The notes: generated by a model not told the origin, from the sequence alone. Counted from the stretch's first letter, positions 1 through 10,523 are shown. The stretch is 64,000 bases of DNA from Nocardioides palaemonis (GCF_018275325.1 NZ_JAGVQR010000001.1:682001-746000); one strand, 5' to 3'. Translations and numbers: made by a program.

Positions 1-1329
<1,329 letters not shown>

Positions 1330-1383
1330 TCACGCGTGGCTTCGAGTGCGCTCCACGTTGACGGGCCGGTCTAGCGTGGAGAC

Positions 1384-2787
1384 GTGAGCGACACCAGCCA
1401 GACCCCGCACCCCGAAGCCAGCACCCTCGGCCAGCTCCGCGCGAGCGGCCACGAGCTCAAGCCGCTGCGCGTGGAGCTGCGCGACAACCTGATCGCCCGT
1501 CTCGCCGCCGGGGAGGACCCGTGGCCCGGGCTGCACGGGTTCGAGGACACCGTCATCCCCCAGGTCGAGCGGGCGTTGCTGGCCGGTCACGACATCGTGC
1601 TGCTCGGCGAGCGCGGCCAGGGCAAGACCCGGCTGCTGCGCTCGCTGGTGGGCCTCCTCGACGAGTGGACGCCGGTGATCTCGGGCTCCGAGCTCGGCGA
1701 GCACCCCTACGAGCCGATCACCGTCACGTCGCAGCAGGCGGCCGCGACCTACGGCGACGACCTCCGCGTCTCGTGGCGGCACCGCGACGAGAGGTACGCC
1801 GAGAAGCTCGCGACGCCGGACACCTCGGTCGCCGACCTGATCGGCGACGTCGACCCGATGAAGGTCGCCGAGGGCCGCCACCTCGGCGACCCCGAGACGA
1901 TCCACTTCGGCCTCATCCCGCGCAGCCACCGCGGCATCGTGGCGATCAACGAGCTGCCCGACCTCGCGGAGCGGATCCAGGTCGCGATGCTCAACGTGAT
2001 GGAGGAGCGCGACATCCAGATCCGCGGCTACGTCCTGCGCCTGCCGCTCGACGTGCTGGTCGTGGCCAGCGCCAACCCGGAGGACTACACCAACCGCGGG
2101 CGGATCATCACCCCGCTCAAGGACCGCTTCGGCGCCGAGATCCGCACCCACTACCCGCGCGAGGTGGAGCAGGAGATCGCCGTCATCGACCAGGAGGCCG
2201 ACCTCGTCGCCGAGGTGCCGGCGTACCTCCTCGAGGTGCTGGCCCGCTTCACCCGCAACCTGCGCGACTCCCAGTCGGTCGACCAGCGCTCCGGCGTCAG
2301 CGCCCGCTTCGCGATCGCCGGCGCAGAGACGATCGCCGCCGCCGCGCTGCACCGGGCCACCACCCAGGGCGAGGACGAGGCGGTGGCGCGCGTCGTCGAC
2401 CTCGAGACGGCGGTCGACGTGCTCGGCGGCAAGATCGAGTTCGAGACCGGCGAGGAGGGCCGCGAGACCGAGATCCTCACCCACCTGCTGCGCACCGCCG
2501 TGGCCGAGACCGTCCGCGCCCACCTGGCCGGCATCGACCTGCGGCTGCTCGTCGAGGCGATCGAGGAGGGCGCGATGGTGACCACCGGAGCCCGCGTCGG
2601 CGCCCGCGACTTCCTCGCTGGTCTCCCGGTGCTGGGCGAGTCCGACCTCTACGACCAGGTCTGCGACCGGCTCGGGGCCACCAACGACGGCGAGCGCGCC
2701 GCGGCGCTCGAGCTCGCCCTCGAGGGGCTCTACCTCGCGCGGAGGATCGGCAAGGACGCCGACGCCGGGGAGACCGTCTATGGCTGA
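1384..2787 (+). CDS. AAA+ ATPase, magnesium-chelatase/MoxR-like
   Basis: A 467-residue protein with Walker A GERGQGKT near residue 78, Walker B-like GIVAINELPDL, and a sensor segment VVASANPEDYTNRG, all as in ChlI/MoxR-type AAA+ ATPases. The N-terminal extension of about 50 residues holds no recognised domain. By family these ATPases act with a von Willebrand factor A partner to remodel or insert metal into target proteins, and such a VWA gene follows two genes downstream. Its stop overlaps the next start by eight bases. GTG at 1384 is the first start compatible with the family N-terminus. No chlorophyll or cobalamin genes are nearby, so a metal-chelatase role is not implied. Confidence 0.9.
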   Translation: MSDTSQTPHPEASTLGQLRASGHELKPLRVELRDNLIARLAAGEDPWPGLHGFEDTVIPQVERALLAGHDIVLLGERGQGKTRLLRSLVGLLDEWTPVISGSELGEHPYEPITVTSQQAAATYGDDLRVSWRHRDERYAEKLATPDTSVADLIGDVDPMKVAEGRHLGDPETIHFGLIPRSHRGIVAINELPDLAERIQVAMLNVMEERDIQIRGYVLRLPLDVLVVASANPEDYTNRGRIITPLKDRFGAEIRTHYPREVEQEIAVIDQEADLVAEVPAYLLEVLARFTRNLRDSQSVDQRSGVSARFAIAGAETIAAAALHRATTQGEDEAVARVVDLETAVDVLGGKIEFETGEEGRETEILTHLLRTAVAETVRAHLAGIDLRLLVEAIEEGAMVTTGARVGARDFLAGLPVLGESDLYDQVCDRLGATNDGERAAALELALEGLYLARRIGKDADAGETVYG

Positions 2788-3304
2788 GGCGGTCCTCACC
2801 TTCCGGCCCGGCACGCTCGCCGACGTCCCGGGCTTCCGCGCGCTCGGCGAGGCCGTCGTGCCGCCGACCTACGGCCCGATCGACGCGGCGTACGCCCAGC
2901 GGATGCTCGACGAGTGGTGGATCCCGGCGCGCTTCGAGGCGTCGCTGGCGGTCAACGCCCACCTCGTCGCCGAGTGCGACGGGCAGGTCGTCGCGATGGC
3001 CGCGTTCGGCCGGCTGTCGCAGTCGCACCGCGAGTTCCCCCACGTCACCGGCGACCGCGAGGTCATGTGGAAGCTCTACGTCCACCCCGACCACCACGGG
3101 CGCGGCATCGGCAGCCGGCTGCTCGCCGAGGTCGAGGCGATGGTCGAGGGCGACGAGCTGTGGCTCGAGGTCGTCGAGGGCAACGAGCCGGCGTTCGCGT
3201 TCTACCGCGCGAAGGGCTTCGTCGAGGTCGAGCGGATCGGCGACCGGGAGTGGCCCGACGACGTGTGGCTGCGCAAGTCGTTGGAGCAGAAGGCGCTCCG
3301 ATGA
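2780..3304 (+). CDS. GNAT family N-acetyltransferase
   Basis: A 174-residue GNAT domain. The acetyl-CoA pyrophosphate loop is visible as HPDHHGRGIGSRLL (about residues 99-112), preceded by MWKLYV on beta-4 and followed by LEVVEGNEPAFAFYRAKGF, the classic beta-5/alpha-4 signature. The acceptor substrate is unknown. It starts inside the last eight bases of the AAA ATPase gene, and its stop shares ATGA with the VWA start, so the three genes should be translationally coupled. The position implies that acetylation could modify the AAA/VWA pair or their client; that is inference only. Confidence 0.9.
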   Translation: MAEAVLTFRPGTLADVPGFRALGEAVVPPTYGPIDAAYAQRMLDEWWIPARFEASLAVNAHLVAECDGQVVAMAAFGRLSQSHREFPHVTGDREVMWKLYVHPDHHGRGIGSRLLAEVEAMVEGDELWLEVVEGNEPAFAFYRAKGFVEVERIGDREWPDDVWLRKSLEQKALR

Positions 3305-5298
3305 GCCGCTTCCGCAAGTACGAGGGCGGCGACCCGCTCGCCCCGCCGGTCGACCTCGCCGAGGCGCTCGACGCGATCGGGCAGGACGTGATGGCCGGCT
3401 ACAGCCCCGAGCACGCGATGCGCGAGTTCCTGCGCCGCGGCGGCACCGACCAGGCCGGCCTCGACGAGCTCGCCCGCCGGGTGGCGGAGAAGCGGCGCGA
3501 GATCCTGCAGCGCAACAACCTCGACGGCACGATGCAGGAGGTCCGCGAGCTCCTCGACCGGGCCGTCCTCGCCGAGCGCGGCCAGCTCGCCCGTGACATC
3601 ACGATGGACGACGGCGACCGGGCGTTCCGCGAGCTCATGCTCGACAACTTGCCGTCCTCGACGCCGGCTGCGGTCAGCGAGCTGTCGTCCTACGACTGGC
3701 AGTCCTCGGAGGCCCGCGAGGCGTTCGATGCGATCAAGGACCTGCTCGGGCGCGAGCTGCTCGACCAGCGCTTCGCCGGCATGAAGCAGGCCCTCGAGGG
3801 GGCCACCGACGAGGACCGGCAGGCGGTCCAGGACATGCTGTCGGACCTCAACGACCTGCTCGAGAAGCACGCGTCCGAGGGGGTGAGCGAGGAGGAGTTC
3901 GCCGACTTCATGGACAAGCACGGCGACTTCTTCCCCGAGCAGCCGAAGGACATGGACGAGCTGCTCGACTCCCTCGCCCAGCGTGCGGCTGCCGCCCAGC
4001 GGATGCTCAACTCGATGACGCCGGAGCAGCGCCAGGAGCTGATGGAGCTGTCCCAGCAGGCGTTCGGCTCCCCGCAGCTGATGGAGCAGCTCGCCCGGAT
4101 GGACGCCAACCTCCAGGCGCTGCGGCCCGGCGAGGACTGGTCGGGCTCCGAGAGCTTCGAGGGCCAGGAGGGGATGGGGCTCGGCGACGGCACCGGGGCG
4201 CTGCAGGACCTCGCCCAGCTCGACGCGCTCGCCGACCAGCTCGCCCAGTCGCACCGCGGCGCCCGGATGGACGACGTCGACCTCGACGCGCTCGCCCGGC
4301 AGCTCGGCCAGGACGCGGCGGTCTCGGCCCGTGCACTGCAGGACCTCGAGCGGGCGCTGCGCGACAGCGGCTACCTCAAGCGCGGCTCCGACGGCGAGCT
4401 GCGGCTCTCGCCCAAGGCGATGCGCCAGCTCGGCAAGGCACTGCTGCGCGACGTGGCCGAGCGGATGAGCGGTCGCTCGGGCGCCCGCGAGACGCGTACG
4501 ACCGGGCTGGCCGGCGAGCCCTCCGGCGCCACCCGGCGCTGGGAGTTCGGCGACACCGAGCCGTGGGACGTGCCGCGGACCATCACCAACGCGGTGCTCC
4601 GCGAGCGCGGCGCGTCGCCGGTGCGGATCCAGGTCGACGACATCGAGGTGACCGAGACCGAGGCCCGCACCCAGGCGGCCGTCGCGCTGCTGGTCGACAC
4701 GTCCTTCTCGATGGCGATGGACGGCCGGTGGGTGCCGATGAAGCGCACCGCCCTGGCCCTCCACCAGCTCGTGCGCTCGCGCTTCCGCGGCGACGACCTG
4801 CAGCTGATCGCCTTCGGCCGGCACGCGCAGGTGATGGACGTCGAGCAGCTGACCGCGCTCGACGCGCGCTGGGACAAGGGCACGAACCTGCACCACGGGC
4901 TGCTCCTGGCCAACCGGTTCTTCCGCAAGCACCCCAACGCCCAACCGGTGCTGCTCGTCGTCACCGACGGCGAGCCGACCGCCCACCTCGAGCCCGACGG
5001 CGAGGTGTGGTTCTCCTACCCGCCGCACCCGCTCACCATCGCCCACTCGGTGCGCGAGCTCGACGCGGCCGCGCGGCTCGGCGCCCAGGTGACCTTCTTC
5101 CGGCTCGGGGAGGACCCGGGCCTCGCGCGCTTCATCGACTCGATGGCGCGCCGGGTCGACGGCCGGATGGTCAGCCCCGAGCTCGACGACCTCGGCGCCG
5201 CGGTCGTCGGCTCGTACCTCGGCTCGCGGGGCCCGGCCTCGTCCTACCGCGAGCAGTTCGGGGACTGGTACGGCGGTGGGCGCGGGTTCTGGGTCTAG
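3301..5298 (+). CDS. VWA-domain protein, partner of the AAA ATPase
   Basis: A 665-residue protein. The open frame runs further upstream, but the ATG at 3301 (overlapping the GNAT stop as ATGA) begins the recognisable protein MSRFRKYEGGDPL. Residues 1 to about 440 are Glu/Asp/Gln-rich and mostly helical, with many short repeats of acidic helices. The C-terminal third is a VWA domain with a MIDAS motif DTSFS near residue 465 and VTDGEPTAH further on. It resembles the VWA halves of MoxR/chelatase-like systems. The long helical arm probably contacts the hexameric ATPase. The gene ends the operon; a GC hairpin follows at 5321-5342. Confidence 0.88.
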   Translation: MSRFRKYEGGDPLAPPVDLAEALDAIGQDVMAGYSPEHAMREFLRRGGTDQAGLDELARRVAEKRREILQRNNLDGTMQEVRELLDRAVLAERGQLARDITMDDGDRAFRELMLDNLPSSTPAAVSELSSYDWQSSEAREAFDAIKDLLGRELLDQRFAGMKQALEGATDEDRQAVQDMLSDLNDLLEKHASEGVSEEEFADFMDKHGDFFPEQPKDMDELLDSLAQRAAAAQRMLNSMTPEQRQELMELSQQAFGSPQLMEQLARMDANLQALRPGEDWSGSESFEGQEGMGLGDGTGALQDLAQLDALADQLAQSHRGARMDDVDLDALARQLGQDAAVSARALQDLERALRDSGYLKRGSDGELRLSPKAMRQLGKALLRDVAERMSGRSGARETRTTGLAGEPSGATRRWEFGDTEPWDVPRTITNAVLRERGASPVRIQVDDIEVTETEARTQAAVALLVDTSFSMAMDGRWVPMKRTALALHQLVRSRFRGDDLQLIAFGRHAQVMDVEQLTALDARWDKGTNLHHGLLLANRFFRKHPNAQPVLLVVTDGEPTAHLEPDGEVWFSYPPHPLTIAHSVRELDAAARLGAQVTFFRLGEDPGLARFIDSMARRVDGRMVSPELDDLGAAVVGSYLGSRGPASSYREQFGDWYGGGRGFWV

Positions 5299-5320
5299 CC
5301 TCCAGGCTGCCGTTCGGGCG

Positions 5321-5342
5321 CACCGCCGCCGCACGTGCGGTG
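5321..5342 (+). terminator. Putative hairpin terminator after the AAA-GNAT-VWA operon
   Basis: CACCGC at 5321-5326 pairs with GCGGTG at 5337-5342. The core CCGCACGTGCGG is also self-complementary, so two alternative stems compete. There is no U-tract, as is usual for high-GC actinobacterial terminators. It lies 22 bases after the VWA stop. Confidence 0.4.
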
Positions 5343-5374
5343 GTTCTCGCCCTCGCGGACGTACCGACTCCGGC

Positions 5375-5420
5375 GACGTCATGGCCAGTGGCTGTTCCGG
5401 CGACCGCTCTCCATGACGTC
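5375..5420. repeat. 46-bp intergenic inverted repeat, copy 1 of the GACGTCATGG type
   Basis: Perfect 10-bp arms, GACGTCATGG at 5375-5384 and CCATGACGTC at 5411-5420, flank a 26-base centre. A second element with identical outer arms and the same total length of 46 bp lies at 12385-12430. The centres are only partly similar; both contain ACCGCT in the right half. It lies in the 5' region of the broken SRPBCC gene, 33 bases before its GTG. Confidence 0.75.
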
Positions 5421-5453
5421 ATGACAGCTGCCGGTGCGTGGTTGGCTGGGTCC

Positions 5454-5936
5454 GTGACCGACCAGCTGACCGCCCGCCGCTTCCTCGAGGCCGAGCCGGC
5501 CGCCGTCTTCGCCGTCCTGACCGACCCCGAGGGGCACGTCGAGATCGACGCCTCCGGCATGCTGCAAGCGGCGACCGGCCAGCCCGTGACGGCTGTCGGC
5601 GACCGGTTCACGGTGCACATGGACCGCGAGGCCAAGGGGGACTACCCGATGGGCCGCTACGACGTCGAGGTCGTCGTCGACCGCTTCGAGCAGGATCAGG
5701 AGATCGCGTGGTGGATCGACGGCACCGTCAAGCCGCCGATCGGACACACCTACGGCTAAGTCCTCGAGCCCGGCGAGGTCGAGGACCGCGCCGGTACCTG
5801 GGTCACGTCGGTCTACGACTGGTCGCAGGTCGGCGACGACTGGCGTCCGATCTTCCCGGTGGTGACGGAGCCCGAGCTGCGCGCGACCCTCGGCATCCTC
5901 GACCGGGTCGTGCGACGCCGCGGCGTCACGGCGTAG
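5454..5936 (+). pseudogene. SRPBCC/START-like family protein interrupted by an in-frame TAA
   Basis: From GTG 5454 the frame reads a polyketide-cyclase/SRPBCC protein (RRFLEAEPAAVFAVLTDPEGH, then GRYDVEVVVDRFEQ and WWIDGTVKPPIGHTYG). At 5757-5759 a TAA occurs exactly where the family continues GHTYGYVLEP. The same frame continues after it, without shift, as VLEPGEVEDRAGTWVTSVYDWSQVGDDW and on to a natural stop at 5934-5936. A single C-to-A change of TAC to TAA explains it. The upstream fragment of 101 residues lacks the C-terminal helix that closes the ligand cavity, so it is probably non-functional. A sequencing error is the main alternative. Confidence 0.85.
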
Positions 5937-6336
5937 GGCCGGCCGCCTCGAGCATCCGCATCAGCTCGGCGCCCATGTGCTCGATGACGGCGTCGAGGGC
6001 CTTCTTCGGCCGCACCATGACGGTGAAGTCGACGATCTGCCCGTCGGCGTCCCAGGTGATCATGTCGACGCCGGACACGTCGTAGCCGCCGACCCGCGTG
6101 CGGAACTGCAGGACCGCGGAGTCCTCGCCGAGCCACTCGCGCTCGTAGGCCAGCTCCGGACCGAGCACGGTGAAGGCGGCCGTGAGGTAGCCGACGACGG
6201 TGTCACGGCCCTCCTGAGGCGCGTGGACAGCAGGGCTGCGGAAGACCGCGTGCTCGGCGACCAGGGCGGGGAGGCCCGCGGGCTCGCGGCTCTCGACGAC
6301 GGCGTGCCAGCGGGCGAGGGCGTCGGCTGCATCCAT
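5926..6336 (-). CDS. SnoaL-like / NTF2-fold protein
   Basis: A 136-residue protein starting at ATG 6336 (MDAADALARWHAVV). It has the NTF2-like layout: an N-terminal helix, LVAEHAVFRSPAVHAPQEGRD, a mid-strand region FRTRVGGYDVSGVDMITWD, and a C-terminal helix VRPKKALDAVIEHMGAEL. Proteins of this type bind small hydrophobic ligands or act as cyclases or isomerases; substrate is unknown. The frame runs upstream to 6453, but that extension would overlap the divergent MFS gene and is composition-poor. Its 3' end overlaps the end of the broken SRPBCC gene by 11 bases, tail to tail. Confidence 0.82.
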   Translation of the reverse strand: MDAADALARWHAVVESREPAGLPALVAEHAVFRSPAVHAPQEGRDTVVGYLTAAFTVLGPELAYEREWLGEDSAVLQFRTRVGGYDVSGVDMITWDADGQIVDFTVMVRPKKALDAVIEHMGAELMRMLEAAGPTP

Positions 6337-6361
6337 GACGGCATCGTGCCACCCTGACCCC

Positions 6362-7573
6362 GTGGACCTGCGTGACCTGCCCCGCGTCGTGTGGGCGCTG
6401 GCTGCGGCGCGGTTCGTGTCGTCGGCCTCGTCGTTCACGATGCTCTTCCTCACCCTCTACCTCACCGGTCCGCGCGACCTCGGCACCACGACCGCCGGTC
6501 TGCTCGCCGGCTCGGTCGGGGTGGGCATGCTGCTCGGCAACTTCACCGGCGGCCGCTGGGGCGACCGGCTCGGCCACCGCCGCGTACTGCTGGGGGCGAG
6601 CTCGGCCGCCGGCCTGCTGCTGGTCGTCGTGCCGGTCGTCCCCGTGTGGGTGCTGGCCGTCCTGCTGCCGGCGCAGGCCTACCTCGCGGCCACGGGCTCG
6701 GTCTCCTCCGGCGCCCTGTCGGCGCTCGCGGTGCCCCGCGGGCAGCGGCGTACGTCGGTCGCGGTCGGTCGCGCCGCCTCCAACGCGGGGTTCGTGCTCG
6801 GGCCGCCGCTCGGCGCCCTGCTGGTGACGTGGAGCTATGAGGCGATGTTCGTCGTGGACGGGCTGGCCATCGTCCTGGTCCGGCTGGCGCTGAGCCGGGC
6901 CCTGCCCCGGGAGGCGGTCCACACCGCGACCCCGGCGCAGGCTCCGGGCTTCGTCCGCACCCTGCGCGGCGACACCTCGCTGCTGGTCCTGCTGGTCGGG
7001 GTCGTGCTGGTCGACCTGGTCTACCGCCAGCTCTACTCCACGCTGCCGCTCCACCTGCGCGACGAGGGCCAGCCGGTGTGGCTCTACGCCACGGTGGTGG
7101 CCGTCGGCTCGGGCCTGATCCTGGTGCTGGAGATCCCGGTCGCCCAGCGGCTCCAGCGGCTCGGGGCGCTCGGGATCGTCGCCACCGGCTACGCCCTCGT
7201 CGGGCTCGGGACCGCGATGTTCGGCCTGCCGGTCTCGGTCGGCACCGTGCTGGCGGCGATGGTCGTCCTGACGGCTGGCGAGATCCTCTACAAGACCACC
7301 GCGACCGCGTACGTGCTCGATCGCGCGCCCGACCACCTGGTCGGGCGCTACCAGGGTCTCTACACCGGCGCCGCGACGAGCGGCACGCTCCTCGCCGCCC
7401 CGGTCGGGACGGCGGTCTACGCCTCTGCGCCGGAGCTGCTGTGGCCCCTGATGGGCGCGCTCGCGCTGCTCGCGGCCGCCGTCGTCGTGGCCGCCGACCG
7501 GCTCAGTCGGCGAAGCCCGGCAGCGACTCCTCGAGGATCTCGCGGAACGGCACCGACGCGCCGAGCTGGCTGA
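6362..7573 (+). CDS. MFS transporter (drug-efflux type)
   Basis: About 403 residues from GTG 6362, with 10-12 hydrophobic segments in two six-helix halves. The cytoplasmic loop GGRWGDRLGHRRVLLG (residues about 60-75) is the MFS motif A between helices 2 and 3. It resembles small-molecule exporters; the substrate cannot be told. GTG 6362 is 26 bases from the divergent SnoaL-like start; an earlier in-frame start at 6335 would overlap that gene's start codon. The last 71 bases overlap the ABC1 kinase gene tail to tail, and the C-terminal 20 or so residues (PRGSRGTAPTRRAG) look like readthrough into that overlap. Confidence 0.85.
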   Translation: MDLRDLPRVVWALAAARFVSSASSFTMLFLTLYLTGPRDLGTTTAGLLAGSVGVGMLLGNFTGGRWGDRLGHRRVLLGASSAAGLLLVVVPVVPVWVLAVLLPAQAYLAATGSVSSGALSALAVPRGQRRTSVAVGRAASNAGFVLGPPLGALLVTWSYEAMFVVDGLAIVLVRLALSRALPREAVHTATPAQAPGFVRTLRGDTSLLVLLVGVVLVDLVYRQLYSTLPLHLRDEGQPVWLYATVVAVGSGLILVLEIPVAQRLQRLGALGIVATGYALVGLGTAMFGLPVSVGTVLAAMVVLTAGEILYKTTATAYVLDRAPDHLVGRYQGLYTGAATSGTLLAAPVGTAVYASAPELLWPLMGALALLAAAVVVAADRLSRRSPAATPRGSRGTAPTRRAG

Positions 7574-8843
7574 GCAGGCCGAGCGACCCCAGCCAGGTGC
7601 GGTGGATGAGCAGGTACGACGTCGGCAGGTTGAGCTTGGTCGCGAGCGTGAACGACTCCGCGCGCGGGTCGTTGATCCGCTCGAACTGCTCGCGCATCCA
7701 GTCGCGCGTGAAGGTGAACCGCTCCTGCCCGGCGGGCTCCACGAAGGGGGAGAGGTAGTTCAGCAGCATGCCGGGGTCGACGGTGATCCGGTCCTTGATG
7801 AAGCCCTCGGCGCGCAGCCCGGCCACCAGCGACTCCTCGTCGGAGTCGAGGGCGATCCGGATCAGGCGACCCATCGCTGACGGGAGCTGGCCGTCGGGCA
7901 GGCGCGCGACGGCCCCGAAGTCGAGCACGCCCAACCGACCGGCTCCGTCGTCCGGCACCACGCGGAAGTTCCCGGGGTGCGGGTCGGCGTGCAGCATCCC
8001 GGTGCGGTGCGGGCCCTCGAAGAGGAAGCGCACGAAGAGCTCGCCGTAATGGTCGCGCTCGGCCTGCGTGCCCTCGCGGATGACGTGGGCCAGCGAGTGC
8101 GAGGAGTCGAGCCACTCGCTGACGAGGACCTCGGTGCCGACGGCGACCACGCCCGGCACCACGATGGCGGGGTCGTCGGCGAACGCCTCGGCGTAGGCCG
8201 CCTGGGCGTCGGCCTCGAGGTGGTAGTCGAGCTCCTCGGCCGCCCGGTCCTGCAGCTCGGCGACCAGCGGCTTGACGTCGATGCCCGGGAAGACCGGCGC
8301 GACGCCCTTCGCCAGCCGGGCGATCTGGCGCAGGTCCGACATGAGGGCCTCACCCGCGCCGGGGTACTGCACCTTGACCGCGACGTCGAGCTCCTCGCCG
8401 GTCTCCTCGTCGAGCCACCGGCCGCGGTGGACCTGGCCGATCGACGCGGCCGCGGTGGGGGCGCCGTCGAGCCACACCAGCCGCTGGCCCCAGTCGGGAC
8501 CGAGGTGGGTCGCGAGCTGCTCGCGGACGGTGGAGGTCGGCATCGGCGGAGCGGAGTCCTGGAGCGCGGTCAGGTGCTCGCGGTAGGGGGCGGACACCTC
8601 CTCGGGCAGCGCCGCCTCGAGGACGCTGAGCGCCTGGCCGAACTTCATCGCGCCGCCCTTGAGCTCGCCCAGGGTGCGGAACAGCTGCTCGGCGGTGCGT
8701 TGCTGGACCTCGGTCAGCACGGCCTCGGCCGGCTTGCCGCCGAGGCGCTTGCCGAGACCGACCGCCTGCCGGCCGGCGTACCCGAGGGGCAGCGCGGCCA
8801 GCCGTGCCGTGCGGGCCGCGGCCTTGCGGGGGAGCTCGGTCAT
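7503..8843 (-). CDS. ABC1/AarF/UbiB-family atypical kinase
   Basis: A 446-residue protein from ATG 8843; the 68-codon frame extension upstream is Arg/Pro-rich shadow and is excluded. The family hallmarks are KFGQALSVLEAALPEE (the KxGQ motif near residue 75), AAASIGQVHRG (the Ala-rich loop replacing the Gly-rich loop), VAVKVQYPG (VAIK-like lysine), LHADPHPGNF (catalytic loop) and VLDFGAVARL (metal-binding Asp). In ubiquinone producers these proteins support quinone synthesis. In actinobacteria the role is unclear and may concern isoprenoid or lipid handling. It is a single gene facing the MFS gene. Confidence 0.92.
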   Translation of the reverse strand: MTELPRKAAARTARLAALPLGYAGRQAVGLGKRLGGKPAEAVLTEVQQRTAEQLFRTLGELKGGAMKFGQALSVLEAALPEEVSAPYREHLTALQDSAPPMPTSTVREQLATHLGPDWGQRLVWLDGAPTAAASIGQVHRGRWLDEETGEELDVAVKVQYPGAGEALMSDLRQIARLAKGVAPVFPGIDVKPLVAELQDRAAEELDYHLEADAQAAYAEAFADDPAIVVPGVVAVGTEVLVSEWLDSSHSLAHVIREGTQAERDHYGELFVRFLFEGPHRTGMLHADPHPGNFRVVPDDGAGRLGVLDFGAVARLPDGQLPSAMGRLIRIALDSDEESLVAGLRAEGFIKDRITVDPGMLLNYLSPFVEPAGQERFTFTRDWMREQFERINDPRAESFTLATKLNLPTSYLLIHRTWLGSLGLLSQLGASVPFREILEESLPGFAD

Positions 8844-8959
8844 GTCGCCATCATCGCCGATGGCTGGTGACCGGGGCAGGCCCGAAGGAGTGGGAGCGTG
8901 ACCCCGGGCACGGTCGGTCGTTGGACGGTCACCGTTCCCACCACTCTCGGGAGGCACCA

Positions 8960-10450
8960 GTGCGTTCGAAGCTCCTGCTCGCCCTCGCGGCGACGACCCT
9001 CGCCGCGGCGGCGACGACCGTCGCCGGCGGCGACGCGTCCGCCGCACCCGACCGCGCCGTCGGCGCCCCGTCGGCCCCGGCGAACCTGTCCGACTTCCTC
9101 GCCGGCCAGCTGTCCCGGCTCACCGGACCGACCGCCGTCATGGTCCACGGCACGTCGATCAGCGCGGCGCGCGACGCGGTCGCCGCCACCGGCATGACGA
9201 CGAAGGGCGAGTTCACCGGCATCGGCGTGGTGATCGCCCGGGCCACGAAGGCCCAGGTCGAGGCCGTCCGCACCCAGCCCGGCGTGACCTACGTCGAGGG
9301 CGGGGCCCAGCCGATCGACTTCTTCAGCCAAGACCTTGCCGAGACGTCGAACGTCGCGACCCGCGGCGCGGAGGCCGCCGCCACGCTCACCGGCGCCGAC
9401 GGCACCCCGCTGACCGGCAAGGGCGTCAGCGTGGCGGTCATCGACTCGGGCGTCGACCCGACCCACCCGTACCTCCGTGAGGCCGACGGGTCGTCCGCCG
9501 TCGTCGCCAACCTCAAGGCGCTCTGCGAGCCGCTGACCGAGACCTGCAGCGTGCAGCGGCTCCCCACCGTGGTCGACACCGACACGCTGTCGGTCGGCGG
9601 CCACGGCACCCACGTCAACGGCATCGTCGCCGGCCGCCCGACCACGCTCACCGACGGCGGCAAGGTGCAGGGCGCGGCGCCCGGCGCGAACCTGGTGTCC
9701 ATCTCGACGGGCGCCGGCATCGTGATCCTCGGCGCCGACAGCGCCCTCAACTGGGTGCTGGAGAACCACGAGGCGCCCTGCGGGGCGGGCGTGCCGGCCG
9801 CGACCTGCCCGCCGATCAAGGTCACCAACAACTCCTACGGCCCCACCGGCGGCGGCGCGTTCGACCCCGAGTCGGCCACCGTCAAGCTGCAGCGGGCGCT
9901 GGCCGCCGAGGGCGTCGTCACCGTCTGGGCGGCCGGCAACGACGGCGGCGACGGCTCGACCAGCCTGACCAACCCGCCCGGCCAGGACCCCACCGGCGGC
10001 ATCCTCTCGGTCGCGTCCTACAACGACGGCGACACCGGCACCCGCGACGGCACCGTGTCCGACTACAGCTCCCGCGGCCTCGCCACGGACCCCTCCACGT
10101 GGCCGGACATCTCGGCGCCCGGGGAGAACATCACCTCGTCGTGCCGCCCGTACCTCGTGATCTGCGCGACCGGCCTGGACTTCCGCAACGGGCCCGGCCC
10201 GCTCGACCTCGGCACCTTCAACACCATCAGCGGCACCTCGATGGCCGCACCCCACATCGCGGGCATCGTCGCGCAGCTGTTCCAGGCCGACCCATCCGCC
10301 ACCCCGGGTGACATCGAAGAGGCACTGAAGGTCTCGGCCCACACGTACGCCGACGGCGCCGCCTACCAGGCGGGTCCGCTCGGCAGCACCTCGTACGACA
10401 AGGGCTACGGCCTGGTCGACGTGGTCGCGGCCGTGGCCGCACTGCGGTGA
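8960..10450 (+). CDS. Secreted subtilisin-like S8 serine protease
   Basis: A 496-residue protein starting at GTG 8960 behind GGGAGG, where the Sec signal peptide begins (VRSKLLLALAATTLAAAA, cleavage probably after DASAA). A propeptide-like I9 region covers residues about 45-110. The catalytic triad is visible: Asp in VAVIDSGVD near residue 160, His in GGHGTHVNG near 215, and Ser in SGTSMAAPHIAG near 423, with the oxyanion Asn in KVTNNSYG. The product should be exported and self-processed. An upstream frame extension to 8804 is not used. A strong GC hairpin ends the unit at 10524-10559. Confidence 0.93.
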   Translation: MRSKLLLALAATTLAAAATTVAGGDASAAPDRAVGAPSAPANLSDFLAGQLSRLTGPTAVMVHGTSISAARDAVAATGMTTKGEFTGIGVVIARATKAQVEAVRTQPGVTYVEGGAQPIDFFSQDLAETSNVATRGAEAAATLTGADGTPLTGKGVSVAVIDSGVDPTHPYLREADGSSAVVANLKALCEPLTETCSVQRLPTVVDTDTLSVGGHGTHVNGIVAGRPTTLTDGGKVQGAAPGANLVSISTGAGIVILGADSALNWVLENHEAPCGAGVPAATCPPIKVTNNSYGPTGGGAFDPESATVKLQRALAAEGVVTVWAAGNDGGDGSTSLTNPPGQDPTGGILSVASYNDGDTGTRDGTVSDYSSRGLATDPSTWPDISAPGENITSSCRPYLVICATGLDFRNGPGPLDLGTFNTISGTSMAAPHIAGIVAQLFQADPSATPGDIEEALKVSAHTYADGAAYQAGPLGSTSYDKGYGLVDVVAAVAALR

Positions 10451-10523
10451 CCGGACTGCGCTGACCGGCGCACCACAGACCCCCTCCAGGGGACACCACC
10501 GCGCGACAGGGGTGCGGTGGACC

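Noticed and set aside
2914..3300. N-terminal extension of the VWA protein by 129 codons.
   Set aside because: It lies in the GNAT gene in another frame and has Arg/Pro-rich shadow composition; ATG 3301 with ATGA coupling is clear.
1384..5298. Magnesium or cobalt chelatase for tetrapyrroles.
   Set aside because: No chlorophyll or cobalamin genes are near, there is no ChlH/CobN, and generic MoxR/VWA pairs look the same.
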